From Gordius sp. MW1 (lineage: Eukaryota > Nematomorpha > Gordioida > Gordea > Gordiidae): a stretch of 64,000 nucleotides of DNA. The stretch lies in NCBI GenBank assembly GCA_964036665.1, contig OZ038532.1, positions 13,720,537 to 13,784,536 of the forward strand, given 5' to 3'. Shown here in pieces: positions 52,960-64,000 of the stretch. The translations under genes were made by a program, and so were the position numbers. A model generated the notes under the pieces. The model was not told the DNA's origin. It saw only the letters and a program-made list of their open reading frames with translations, and searched no databases. Position 1 is the stretch's first letter. Each line of letters opens with the position of its first letter.

Positions 52960-53689
52960 TTGTCTTTTGTCGAAATGAATAGTTCTGGCAGCTTAAAACC
53001 TCTTTTCGGAAGTAAATCGAGGATAATAGGATTCTCAAATTGGCTTACTTTTATATATTTTTTCATGCTCTTTCACATAAAATTGAAAAAAATAAATATT
53101 TTTACCTCAAAATTTTTTACATATTTTTCTTTGAACCATATTCATCCGATGAAAGTTGTCGTTTTCAGACGTGGTTTCTATGATCCCAAGTAAAAATTTA
53201 TCAGAATACGAGAAATGTTACTTTGAAATCATGATCGCATAGAGCCATTTTCAAAAATTAAGCATCACGTTGCGATACAACAAACTAATCGCAACAATAA
53301 AACGTTGTCTTTTGTCAAAATGATAGTTCTCGCAGCTTAAAACCTCTTTTCGGAAGTCAATCGAGGATAATAGGATTCTCAAATTGGCTTATTTTTATAT
53401 ATTTTTTCATGCTCTTTCACATAGAATTGAAAAAAATAAATATTTTTACCTCAAAATTTTTCACATATTTTTCCGTGAACCGTATTCATCCGATGAAAGT
53501 TGTCGTTTTCAGACGTGGTTTCTATGATCCCAAGTAAAAATTTATCAGAATCTAAAAACTATTACTTTGAAATGATAATCGCATAGAGCAGTTTTCAAAA
53601 GTTCAGCACTCACGTTGCGATACAACAAACTAATCGCAACAATAAAACGTTGTCTTTTGTCAAAATGAATAGTTCTGGCAGCTTAAAAC
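51238..53689 (+). repeat. Block repeated 10.3 kb downstream, copy 1
   Basis: Markers 51238, 51583, 51928, 52274, 52620, 52960, 53305 and 53650 pair with 61550, 61895, 62240, 62586, 62932, 63271, 63616 and 63961 at 10,312 then 10,311 bp. Shared rare changes include the TTATC marker, GACGTCGTTTC, AAATCTGAAAAC after TTTATCA, and GATGATAGTTG. The single-base change is the extra A in the mixed head at 52620, which is absent from 62932. Confidence 0.9.
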
Positions 53690-55367
53690 CTCTTTTCGGA
53701 AGTAAATCGAGGATAATAAGATTCTCAAATTGGCTTACTTTTATATATTTTTTCATGCTCTTTCACATAGAATAGAAAAAAATAAATATTTTTACCTCAA
53801 AATTTTTCACATATTTTTCTTTGAACCATATTCATCCGATGAAAGTTTTCGTTTTCAGACGTGGTTTCTATGATCCCAAGTAAAAATTTATCAGAATCTG
53901 AAAACTATTACTTTGAAATCATGATCGCGTAGAGCCATTTTCAAAAATTAAGCATCACGTTGCGATACAACAAACTAATCGCAACAATAAAACGTTGTCT
54001 TTTGTCAAAATGATAGTTCTCGCAGCTTAAAACCTCTTTTCGGAAGTCAATCGAGGATAATAGGATTCTCAAATTGGCTTACTTTTATATATTTTTTCAT
54101 GCTCTTTCACATAGAATTGAAAAAAATAAATATTTTTACCTCAAAATTTTTCACATATTTTTCTTTGAACCGTATTCATCCGATGAAAGTTGTCGTTTTC
54201 AGACGTGGTTTCTATGATCCCAAGTAAAAATTTATCAGAATCTAAAAACTATTACTTTGAAATGATAATCGCATAGAGCAGTTTTCAAAAATTCAGCACT
54301 CACGTTGCGATGCAACAAACTAATCGCAACAATAAAACGTTGTCTTTTGTCAAAATGAATAGTTCTGGGAGCTTAAAACCTCTTTTCGGAAGTAAATCGA
54401 AAATAATAGGATTCTCAAATTGGCTTACTTTTATATATTTTTCATGCTCTTTTACATAGAATCGAAAAAAATAAATATTTTTACCTCAAAATTTTTCACA
54501 TATTTTTCTTTCAACCGTATGCATCCGATGAAAGTTGTCGTTTTCAGACGTGGTTTCGATGATAAAAAGTAAAAATTTATCAGAATCAGAAAACTATTAC
54601 TTTGGATCATGATCGCATAGAGCCATTTTCAAAAATTAAGCATCACGTTGCGATACAACAAACTAATCGCAACAATAAAACGTTGTCTTTTGTCAAAATG
54701 ATAGTTCTCGCAGCTTAAAACCTCTTTTCGGAAGTCAATCGAGGATAATAGGATTCTCAAATTGGCTTACTTTTATATATATTTTCATGCTCTTTCACAT
54801 AGAATTGAAAAAAATAAATATTTTTACCTCAAAATTTTTTACATATTTTTCTTTGAACCATATTCATATGATGAAAGTTGTTGTTTTCAGACGTGGTTTC
54901 TATGATCCCAAATAAAAATTTATCAGAATCTAAAAACTATTACTTTGAAATCATGATCGCATAGAGCCATTTTCAAAAATTAAGCATCACGTTGCGATAC
55001 AACTAATCGCAACAATAAAACGTTGTCTTTTGTCAAAATGATAGTTCTCGCAGCTTAAAACCTCTTTTCGTAAGTCAATCGAGGATAATAGTATTCTCAA
55101 ATTGGCTTACTTTTATATATTTTTTCATGCTTTTTCACATAGAATTGAAAAAAATAAATATTTTTACCTCAAAATTTTTCACATATTTTTCTTTGAACCG
55201 TATTCATCCGATGAAAGTTATCGTTTTCAGACGTGGTTTCTATGATCCCAAGTAAAAATTTATCAGAATCTAAAAACTATTACTTTGAAATGATAATCGC
55301 ATAGAGCAGTTTTCAAAAATTCAGCACTCACGTTGCGATACAACAAACTAATCGCAACAATAAAACG
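52620..55367 (+). repeat. 8-monomer HOR (2,748 bp): first in a contracting series
   Basis: Markers are at 52620, 52960, 53305, 53650, 53995, 54340, 54683 and 55023. Diagnostics are a mixed head with TTTTCCTTTCAC (first), TGTCGAAATG with CATAAAATTG (second), TTTTCCGTGAACC (third), GAATAGAAAA (fourth), a plain B with T3 (fifth), GTTCTGGGAGC with TCGAAAATAATAGG (sixth), TCATATGATG with CCCAAATAAA (seventh), and CGTAAGTC with AGTATTC (eighth). Confidence 0.9.
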
Positions 55368-57771
55368 TTGTCTTTTGTCAAAATGAATAGTTCTCGCAGC
55401 TTAAAACCTCTTTTCGGAAGTCAATCGAGGATAATAGGATTCTCAAATTGGCTCACTTTTATATATATTTTCCTTTCACATAGAATTGAAAAAATAAATA
55501 TTCTTACCTCAAAATTTTTCACATATTTTTCTTTGAAACGTATTCATCCGATGAAAGTTGTCGTTTTCAGACGTGGTTTCTGTGATCCCAAGTAAAAATT
55601 TATCAGAATACGAGAAATGTTACTTTGAAATCATGATCGCATAGTGCATTTTTGAAAAATTAAACACTCACGTTGCGATACAACAAACTAATCGCAACAA
55701 TAAAACGTTGTCTTTTGTCGAAATGAATAGTTCTGGCAGCTTAAAACCTCTTTTCGGAAGTAAATCGAGGATAATAGGATTCTCAAATTGGCTTACTTTT
55801 ATATATTTTTTCATGCTCTTTCACATAAAATTGAAAAAAATAAATATTTTTACCTCAAAATTTTTTACATATTTTTCTTTGAACCATATTCATCCGATGA
55901 AAGTTGTCGTTTTCAGACGTGGTTTCTATGATCCCAAGTAAAAATTTATCAGAATACGAGAAATGTTACTTTGAAATTATGATCGCATAGAGCCATTTTC
56001 AAAAATTAAGCATCACGTTGCGATACAACAAACTAATCGCAACAATAAAACGTTGTCTTTTGTCAAAATGATAGTTCTCGCAGCTTAAAACCTCTTTTCG
56101 GAAGTCAATCGAGGATAATAGGATTCTCAAATTGGCTTACTTTTATATATTTTTTCATGCTCTTTCACATAGAATTGAAAAAAATAAATATTTTTACCTC
56201 AAAATTTTTCACATATTTTTCCGTGAACCGTATTCATCCGATGAAAGTTGTCGTTTTCAGACGTGGTTTCTATGATCCCAAGTAAAAATTTATCAGAATC
56301 TAAAAACTATTACTTTGAAATGATAATCGCATAGAGCAGTTTTCAAAAGTTCAGCACTCACGTTGCGATACAACAAACTAATCGCAACAATAAAACGTTG
56401 TCTTTTGTCAAAATGAATAGTTCTGGCAGCTTAAAACCTCTTTTCGGAAGTAAATCGAGGATAATAGGATTCTCAAATTGGCTTACTTTTATATATTTTT
56501 TCATGCTCTTTCACATAGAATAGAAAAAAATAAATATTTTTACCTCAAAATTTTTCACATATTTTTCTTTGAACCATATTCATCCGATGAAAGTTGTCGT
56601 TTTCAGACGTGGTTTCTATGATCCCAAGTAAAAATTTATCAGAATCTGAAAACTATTACTTTGAAATCATGATCGCATAGAGCAGTTTTCAAAAATTCAG
56701 CACTCACGTTGCGATGCAACAAACTAATCGCAACAATAAAACGTTGTCTTTTGTCAAAATGAATAGTTCTGGGAGCTTAAAACCTCTTTTCGGAAGTAAA
56801 TCGAAAATAATAGGATTCTCAAATTGGCTTACTTTTATATATTTTTCATGCTCTTTTACATAGAATCGAAAAAAATAAATATTTTTACCTCAAAATTTTT
56901 CACATATTTTTCTTTCAACCGTATGCATCCGATGAAAGTTGTCGTTTTCAGACGTGGTTTCGATGATAAAAAGTAAAAATTTATCAGAATCAGAAAACTA
57001 TTACTTTGGATCATGATCGCATAGAGCCATTTTCAAAAATTAAGCATCACGTTGCGATACAACAAACTAATCGCAACAATAAAACGTTGTCTTTTGTCAA
57101 AATGATAGTTCTCGCAGCTTAAAACCTCTTTTCGGAAGTCAATCGAGGATAATAGGATTCTCAAATTGGCTTACTTTTATATATATTTTCATGCTCTTTC
57201 ACATAGAATTGAAAAAAATAAATATTTTTACCTCAAAATTTTTTACATATTTTTCTTTGAACCATATTCATATGATGAAAGTTGTTGTTTTCAGACGTGG
57301 TTTCTATGATCCCAAATAAAAATTTATCAGAATCTAAAAACTATTACTTTGAAATCATGATCGCATAGAGCCATTTTCAAAAATTAAGCATCACGTTGCG
57401 ATACAACTAATCGCAACAATAAAACGTTGTCTTTTGTCAAAATGATAGTTCTCGCAGCTTAAAACCTCTTTTCGTAAGTCAATCGAGGATAATAGTATTC
57501 TCAAATTGGCTTACTTTTATATATTTTTTCATGCTTTTTCACATAGAATTGAAAAAAATAAATATTTTTACCTCAAAATTTTTCACATATTTTTCTTTGA
57601 ACCGTATTCATCCGATGAAAGTTATCGTTTTCAGACGTGGTTTCTATGATCCCAAGTAAAAATTTATCAGAATCTAAAAACTATTACTTTGAAATGATAA
57701 TCGCATAGAGCAGTTTTCAAAAATTCAGCACTCACGTTGCGATACAACAAACTAATCGCAACAATAAAACG
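55368..57771 (+). repeat. 7-monomer version (2,404 bp)
   Basis: Markers are at 55368, 55708, 56053, 56398, 56744, 57087 and 57427. The fourth and fifth members of the 8-mer are fused. The monomer at 56398 has the 53650-type body (GAATAGAAAA, AATCTGAAAAC) and the 53995-type T3 tail with GCGATGCAAC; the switch lies between about 56671 and 56684. Everything else follows the 8-mer order. Confidence 0.9.
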
Positions 57772-59831
57772 TTGTCTTTTGTCAAAATGAATAGTTCTCG
57801 CAGCTTAAAACCTCTTTTCGGAAGTCAATCGAGGATAATAGGATTCTCAAATTGGCTCACTTTTATATATATTTTCCTTTCACATAGAATTGAAAAAATA
57901 AATATTCTTACCTCAAAATTTTTCACATATTTTTCTTTGAAACGTATTCATCCGATGAAAGTTGTCGTTTTCAGACGTGGTTTCTGTGATCCCAAGTAAA
58001 AATTTATCAGAATACGAGAAATGTTACTTTGAAATCATGATCGCATAGTGCATTTTTGAAAAATTAAACACTCACGTTGCGATACAACAAACTAATCGCA
58101 ACAATAAAACGTTGTCTTTTGTCGAAATGAATAGTTCTGGCAGCTTAAAACCTCTTTTCGGAAGTAAATCGAGGATAATAGGATTCTCAAATTGGCTTAC
58201 TTTTATATATTTTTTCATGCTCTTTCACATAAAATTGAAAAAAATAAATATTTTTACCTCAAAATTTTTTACATATTTTTCTTTGAACCATATTCATCCG
58301 ATGAAAGTTGTCGTTTTCAGACGTGGTTTCTATGATCCCAAGTAAAAATTTATCAGAATACGAGAAATGTTACTTTGAAATCATGATCGCATAGAGCCAT
58401 TTTCAAAAATTAAGCATCACGTTGCGATACAACAAACTAATCGCAACAATAAAACGTTGTCTTTTGTCAAAATGATAGTTCTCGCAGCTTAAAACCTCTT
58501 TTCGGAAGTCAATCGAGGATAATAGGATTCTCAAATTGGCTTATTTTTATATATTTTTTCATGCTCTTTCACATAGAATTGAAAAAAATAAATATTTTTA
58601 CCTCAAAATTTTTCACATATTTTTCCGTGAACCGTATTCATCCGATGAAAGTTGTCGTTTTCAGACGTGGTTTCTATGATCCCAAGTAAAAATTTATCAG
58701 AATCTAAAAACTATTACTTTGAAATGATAATCGCATAGAGCAGTTTTCAAAAGTTCAGCACTCACGTTGCGATACAACAAACTAATCGCAACAATAAAAC
58801 GTTGTCTTTTGTCGAAATGAATAGTTCTGGCAGCTTAAAACCTCTTTTCGGAAGTAAATCGAGGATAATAGGATTCTCAAATTGGCTTACTTTTATATAT
58901 TTTTTCATGCTCTTTCACATAAAATTGAAAAAAATAAATATTTTTACCTCAAAATTTTTTACATATTTTTCTTTGAACCATATTCATCCGATGAAAGTTG
59001 TCGTTTTCAGACGTGGTTTCTATGATCCCAAGTAAAAATTTATCAGAATACGAGAAATGTTACTTTGAAATTATGATCGCATAGAGCCATTTTCAAAAAT
59101 TAAGCATCACGTTGCGATACAACAAACTAATCGCAACAATAAAACGTTGTCTTTTGTCAAAATGATAGTTCTCGCAGCTTAAAACCTCTTTTCGGAAGTC
59201 AATCGAGGATAATAGGATTCTCAAATTGGCTTACTTTTATATATATTTTCATGCTCTTTCACATAGAATTGAAAAAAATAAATATTTTTACCTCAAAATT
59301 TTTTACATATTTTTCTTTGAACCATATTCATATGATGAAAGTTGTTGTTTTCAGACGTGGTTTCTATGATCCCAAATAAAAATTTATCAGAATCTAAAAA
59401 CTATTACTTTGAAATCATGATCGCATAGAGCCATTTTCAAAAATTAAGCATCACGTTGCGATACAACTAATCGCAACAATAAAACGTTGTCTTTTGTCAA
59501 AATGATAGTTCTCGCAGCTTAAAACCTCTTTTCGTAAGTCAATCGAGGATAATAGTATTCTCAAATTGGCTTACTTTTATATATTTTTTCATGCTTTTTC
59601 ACATAGAATTGAAAAAAATAAATATTTTTACCTCAAAATTTTTCACATATTTTTCTTTGAACCGTATTCATCCGATGAAAGTTATCGTTTTCAGACGTGG
59701 TTTCTATGATCCCAAGTAAAAATTTATCAGAATCTAAAAACTATTACTTTGAAATGATAATCGCATAGAGCAGTTTTCAAAAATTCAGCACTCACGTTGC
59801 GATACAACAAACTAATCGCAACAATAAAACG
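57772..59831 (+). repeat. 6-monomer version (2,060 bp)
   Basis: Markers are at 57772, 58112, 58457, 58802, 59147 and 59487. Positions one to three and the last two match the 8-mer. The fourth is a second TGTCGAAATG monomer (58802), and the 53650, 53995 and 54340 subtypes are absent. The dyad before 59487 has a 7-nt loop, as before 55023 and 57427. Confidence 0.9.
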
Positions 59832-61549
59832 TTGTCTTTTGTCAAAATGAATAGTTCTCGCAGCTTAAAACCTCTTTTCGGAAGTCAATCGAGGATAATA
59901 GGATTCTCAAATTGGCTCACTTTTATATATATTTTCCTTTCACATAGAATTGAAAAAATAAATATTCTTACCTCAAAATTTTTCACATATTTTTCTTTGA
60001 AACGTATTCATCCGATGAAAGTTGTCGTTTTGAGACGTGGTTTCTGTGATCCCAAGTAAAAATTTATCAGAATACGAGAAATGTTACTTTGAAATCATGA
60101 TCGCATAGTGCATTTTTGAAAAATTAAACACTCACGTTGCGATACAACAAACTAATCGCAACAATAAAACGTTGTCTTTTGTCGAAATGAATAGTTCTGG
60201 CAGCTTAAAACCTCTTTTCGGAAGTAAATCGAGGATAATAGGATTCTCAAATTGGCTTACTTTTATATATTTTTTCATGCTCTTTCACATAAAATTGAAA
60301 AAAATAAATATTTTTACCTCAAAATTTTTTACATATTTTTCTTTGAACCATATTCATCCGATGAAAGTTGTCGTTTTCAGACGTGGTTTCTATGATCCCA
60401 AGTAAAAATTTATCAGAATACGAGAAATGTTACTTTGAAATTATGATCGCATAGAGCCATTTTCAAAAATTAAGCATCACGTTGCGATACAACAAACTAA
60501 TCGCAACAATAAAACGTTGTCTTTTGTCAAAATGATAGTTCTCGCAGCTTAAAACCTCTTTTCGGAAGTCAATCGAGGATAATAGGATTCTCAAATTGGC
60601 TTACTTTTATATATTTTTTCATGCTCTTTCACATAGAATTGAAAAAAATAAATATTTTTACCTCAAAATTTTTCACATATTTTTCCGTGAACCGTATTCA
60701 TCCGATGAAAGTTGTCGTTTTCAGACGTGGTTTCTATGATCCCAAATAAAAATTTATCAGAATCTAAAAACTATTACTTTGAAATCATGATCGCATAGAG
60801 CCATTTTCAAAAATTAAGCATCACGTTGCGATACAACTAATCGCAACAATAAAACGTTGTCTTTTGTCAAAATGATAGTTCTCGCAGCTTAAAACCTCTT
60901 TTCGGAAGTCAATCGAGGATAATAGGATTCTCAAATTGGCTTACTTTTATATATTTTTTCATGCTTTTTCACATAGAATTGAAAAAAATAAATATTTGTA
61001 CCTCAAAATTTTTCACATATTTTTCTTTGAACCGTATTCATCCGATGAAAGTTATCGTTTTCAGACGTGGTTTCTATGATCCCAAGTAAAAATTTATCAG
61101 AATCTAAAAACTATTACTTTGAAATGATAATCGCATAGAGCAGTTTTCAAAAATTCAGCACTCACGTTGCGATACAACAAACTAATCGCAACAATAAAAC
61201 GTTGTCTTTTGTCAAAATGAATAGTTCTGGCAGCTTAAAACCTCTTTTTTTCGGAAGTAAATCGAGGATAATAGGATTCTCAAATTGGCTTACTTTTATA
61301 TATTTTTTCATGCTCTTTTACATAGAATCGAAAAAAATAAATATTTTTACCTCAAAATTTTTCACATATTTTTCTTTCAACCGTATGCATCCGATGAAAG
61401 TTGTCGTTTTCAGACGTGGTTTCGATGATAAAAAGTAAAAATTTATCAGAATCAGAAAACTATTACTTTCAAATCATGATCGCATAGAGCCATTTTCAAA
61501 AATTAAGCATCACGTTGCGATACAACAAACTAATCGCAACAATAAAACG
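59832..61549 (+). repeat. Last, rearranged unit of the contracting series
   Basis: Markers are at 59832, 60172, 60517, 60857 and 61202. The 60517 monomer is hybrid: it has TTTTCCGTGAACC of the third subtype but CCCAAATAAA and the short dyad loop of the seventh, with a switch between about 60717 and 60745. The 61202 monomer is 54340-like (CTCTTTTACATAG) and carries a private 3-bp insertion in a T run near 61245. It leads into the 51238-type monomer at 61550. Confidence 0.85.
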
Positions 61550-64000
61550 TTATCTTTTGTCAAAATGAATAGTTCTGGCAGCTTAAAACCTCTTTTCGGA
61601 AGTAAATCGAGGATAATAGGATTCTCAAATTGGCTTACTTTTATATATTTTTTCATGCTCTTTCACATAGAATTGAAAAAAATAAATATTTTTACCTCAA
61701 AATTTTTCACATATTTTTCTTTGAACCGTATTCATCCGATGAAAGTTGTCGTTTTCAGACGTCGTTTCTATGATCCCAAGTAAAAATTTATCAAAATCTG
61801 AAAACTATTACTTTGAAATCATGATCGCATAGAGCCATTTTCAAAAATTAAGCATCACGTTGCGATACAACAAACTAATCGCAACAATAAAACGTTGTCT
61901 TTTGTCAAAATGATAGTTCTCGCAGCTTAAAACCTCTTTTCGGAAGTCAATCGAGGATAATAGGATTCTCAAATTGGCTTACTTTTATATATTTTTTCAT
62001 GCTCTTTCACATAGAATTGAAAAAAATAAATATTTTTACCTCAAAATTTTTCACATATTTTTCTTTGAACCGTATTCATCCGATGATAGTTGTCGTTTTC
62101 AGACGTGGTTTCTATGATCCCAAGTAAAAATTTATCAGAATCAGAGAAATGTTACTTTGAAATCATGATCGCATAGTGCATTTTTGAAAAATTAAACACT
62201 CACGTTGCGATACAACAAACTAATCGCAACAATAAAACGTTGTCTTTTGTCAAAATGAATAGTTCTGGCAGCTTAAAACCTCTTTTCGGAAGTAAATCGA
62301 GGATAATAGGATTCTCAAATTGGCTTACTTTTATATATTTTTTCATGCTCTTTCACATAGAATCGAAAAAAATAAATATTTTTACCTCAAAATTTTTCAC
62401 ATATTTTTCTTTCAACCGTATTCATCCGATGAATGTTGTCGTTTTCAGACGTGGTTTCTATGATCCCAAGTAAAAATTTATCAGAATCTAAAAACTATTA
62501 CTTTGAAATGATAATCGCATAGAGCAGTTTTCAAAAATTCAGCACTCACGTTGCGATGCAACAAACTAATCGCAACAATAAAACGTTGTCTTTTGTCAAA
62601 ATGAATAGTTCTGGCAGCTTAAAACCTCTTTTCGGTAGTAAATCGAGGATAATAGGATTCTCAAATTGGCTTACTTTTATATAATTTTTCATGCTCTTTC
62701 ACATAGAATCGAAAAAAACAAATATTTTGTACATCAAAATTTTTCACATATTTTTCTTTCAACCGTATGCATCCGATGAAAGTTGTCGTTTTCAGACGTG
62801 GTTTCGATGATAAAAAGTAAAAATTTATCAGAATCAGAAAACTATTACTTTGAAATCATGATCGCATAGAGCCATTTTCAAAAATTAAGCATCACGTTGC
62901 GATACAACAAACTAATCGCAACAATAAAACGTTGTCTTTTGTCAAAATGATAGTTCTCGCAGCTTAAAACCTCTTTTCGGAAGTCAATCGAGGATAATAG
63001 GATTCTCAAATTGGCTCACTTTTATATATATTTTCCTTTCACATAGAATTGAAAAAATAAATATTCTTACCTCAAAATTTTTCACATATTTTTCTTTGAA
63101 ACGTATTCATCCGATGAAAGTTGTCGTTTTCAGACGTGGTTTCTGTGATCCCAAGTAAAAATTTATCAGAATACGAGAAATGTTACTTTGAAATCATGAT
63201 CGCATAGTGCATTTTTGAAAAATTAAACACTCACGTTGCGATACAACAAACTAATCGCAACAATAAAACGTTGTCTTTTGTCGAAATGAATAGTTCTGGC
63301 AGCTTAAAACCTCTTTTCGGAAGTAAATCGAGGATAATAGGATTCTCAAATTGGCTTACTTTTATATATTTTTTCATGCTCTTTCACATAAAATTGAAAA
63401 AAATAAATATTTTTACCTCAAAATTTTTTACATATTTTTCTTTGAACCATATTCATCCGATGAAAGTTGTCGTTTTCAGACGTGGTTTCTATGATCCCAA
63501 GTAAAAATTTATCAGAATACGAGAAATGTTACTTTGAAATCATGATCGCATAGAGCCATTTTCAAAAATTAAGCATCACGTTGCGATACAACAAACTAAT
63601 CGCAACAATAAAACGTTGTCTTTTGTCAAAATGATAGTTCTCGCAGCTTAAAACCTCTTTTCGGAAGTCAATCGAGGATAATAGGATTCTCAAATTGGCT
63701 TATTTTTATATATTTTTTCATGCTCTTTCACATAGAATTGAAAAAAATAAATATTTTTACCTCAAAATTTTTCACATATTTTTCCGTGAACCGTATTCAT
63801 CCGATGAAAGTTGTCGTTTTCAGACGTGGTTTCTATGATCCCAAGTAAAAATTTATCAGAATCTAAAAACTATTACTTTGAAATGATAATCGCATAGAGC
63901 AGTTTTCAAAAGTTCAGCACTCACGTTGCGATACAACAAACTAATCGCAACAATAAAACGTTGTCTTTTGTCAAAATGAATAGTTCTGGCAGCTTAAAAC
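61550..64000 (+). repeat. Block repeated from 10.3 kb upstream, copy 2 (runs off the window)
   Basis: This holds the same ordered monomers as 51238-53689. At 62932 the head is an ordinary B (ATGATAGTTCTCGC), whereas 52620 has the mixed ATGAATAG form. The last monomer begins at 63961 and is cut by the window edge, so the array and probably this duplication continue downstream. Confidence 0.9.

Larger units (their letters stand above)
1..64000. repeat. Satellite DNA array, ~345-bp monomer, head to tail, fills the window
   Basis: One monomer family repeats in a single orientation with no interruption and no unique sequence at either end. The phase marker TTGTCTTTTG recurs about every 345 bp; typical spacings are 344-346. 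Exceptions are 313-314 (a 31-bp deletion), 336-341 (small deletions) and 516-519 (a deletion across a monomer junction). Hand counting gives 185 complete monomers plus a partial one at each edge, about 30% G+C and 11 CpG per monomer. Many copies differ at only a few positions, while copies of different subtypes differ at linked diagnostic sites. Long homogeneous arrays of this kind are known from centromeric and pericentromeric heterochromatin of eukaryotes; that location is inference here. No transposon has landed anywhere in the window. Confidence 0.98.

Noticed and set aside
1..64000. CRISPR array
   Set aside because: The whole 345-bp unit is conserved and there are no short constant repeats separated by unique spacers.
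1..64000. Embedded transposon, LTR, rRNA or tRNA gene, telomere repeat
   Set aside because: Every stretch I followed is explained by the satellite monomer; nothing foreign of even 50 bp was seen.
1..64000. Bacterial or phage origin
   Set aside because: Tandem repetition over 64 kb with nested HORs and no genes is not known from bacterial or phage genomes and is typical of eukaryotic heterochromatin.
1..64000. Previously undescribed gene system or defence locus
   Set aside because: There is no coding content to support one. The novelty here is in repeat organisation, not in a protein system.
1..64000. The HOR pattern as a pure assembly artefact
   Set aside because: Units carry private substitutions and indels, and the hybrid monomers have clean switch points, which a simple assembler duplication would not produce. 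Exact copy numbers could still be wrong, and spanning ultra-long reads would settle that.

Overview
The whole window is one uninterrupted tandem satellite array. A single AT-rich monomer of about 345 bp (roughly 30% G+C, counted by hand on one consensus) repeats head to tail on the + strand from base 1 to base 64000. I count 185 complete monomers plus a partial one at each edge. I used the recurring TTGTCTTTTG box as a phase marker: it lies at 8, 353, 698, 1043, 1389 and so on, up to 63961. I see no convincing protein-coding gene, RNA gene, transposon, CRISPR array or unique sequence. Both array edges lie outside the window. A clean array this long with layered higher-order repeats (HORs) is typical of eukaryotic centromeric or pericentromeric heterochromatin. 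CpG is not depleted (11 per monomer against about 7.7 expected), which fits an organism or locus with little CpG methylation, such as many insects and other invertebrates. I cannot name the species, and the centromeric role is inference.

The monomers carry exchangeable sequence blocks. The head is type A (ATGAATAGTTCTGG with GTAAATCG) or type B (ATGATAGTTCTCG with GTCAATCG, one base shorter); about 84 heads are A, about 98 are B and 4 are mixed. The middle is type G (GAACCGTATTC ... TATGATCCC) or type C (CAACCGTATGC ... GATGATAAA). The tail is T1 (TAGTGCATTTTTG), T2 (TAGAGCCATTTTC) or, only after about 48.4 kb, T3 (TAGAGCAGTTTTC). Most tails contain an 8-bp inverted repeat, GTTGCGAT/ATCGCAAC, around an 11-nt loop.

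Layout: 1-7.5 kb, loosely A/B-alternating monomers with a 4-monomer repeat. 7.5-18.3 kb, 7- and 8-monomer units plus a 1.5 kb block repeated 7,240 bp apart. 18.3-22.3 kb, hybrid monomers that lead into a 5-monomer HOR of 1.69 kb (22.3-25.7 kb). 25.4-34.7 kb, three copies of a 9-monomer HOR of 3.1 kb. 35.0-39.7 kb, units of 1.86 and 2.2 kb carrying two characteristic deletions. 39.7-41.8 kb, a copy of 8.6-10.7 kb. 41.2-44.7 kb, a 5-monomer tandem duplication of 1.725 kb. 44.6-46.4 kb, another piece of the 1.86 kb unit. 46.4-64 kb, a distinct subfamily with a 2.4 kb 7-mer, then a contracting 8-mer, 7-mer, 6-mer series, and a block of at least 2.45 kb repeated 10.3 kb downstream.

The most informative content is the record of unequal exchange: hybrid monomers with mappable crossover intervals, shared deletions that tag sister copies, and block copies at exactly constant offsets. 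The roughly 77-codon open frames that recur in type A monomers look like by-products of the repeat rather than genes.
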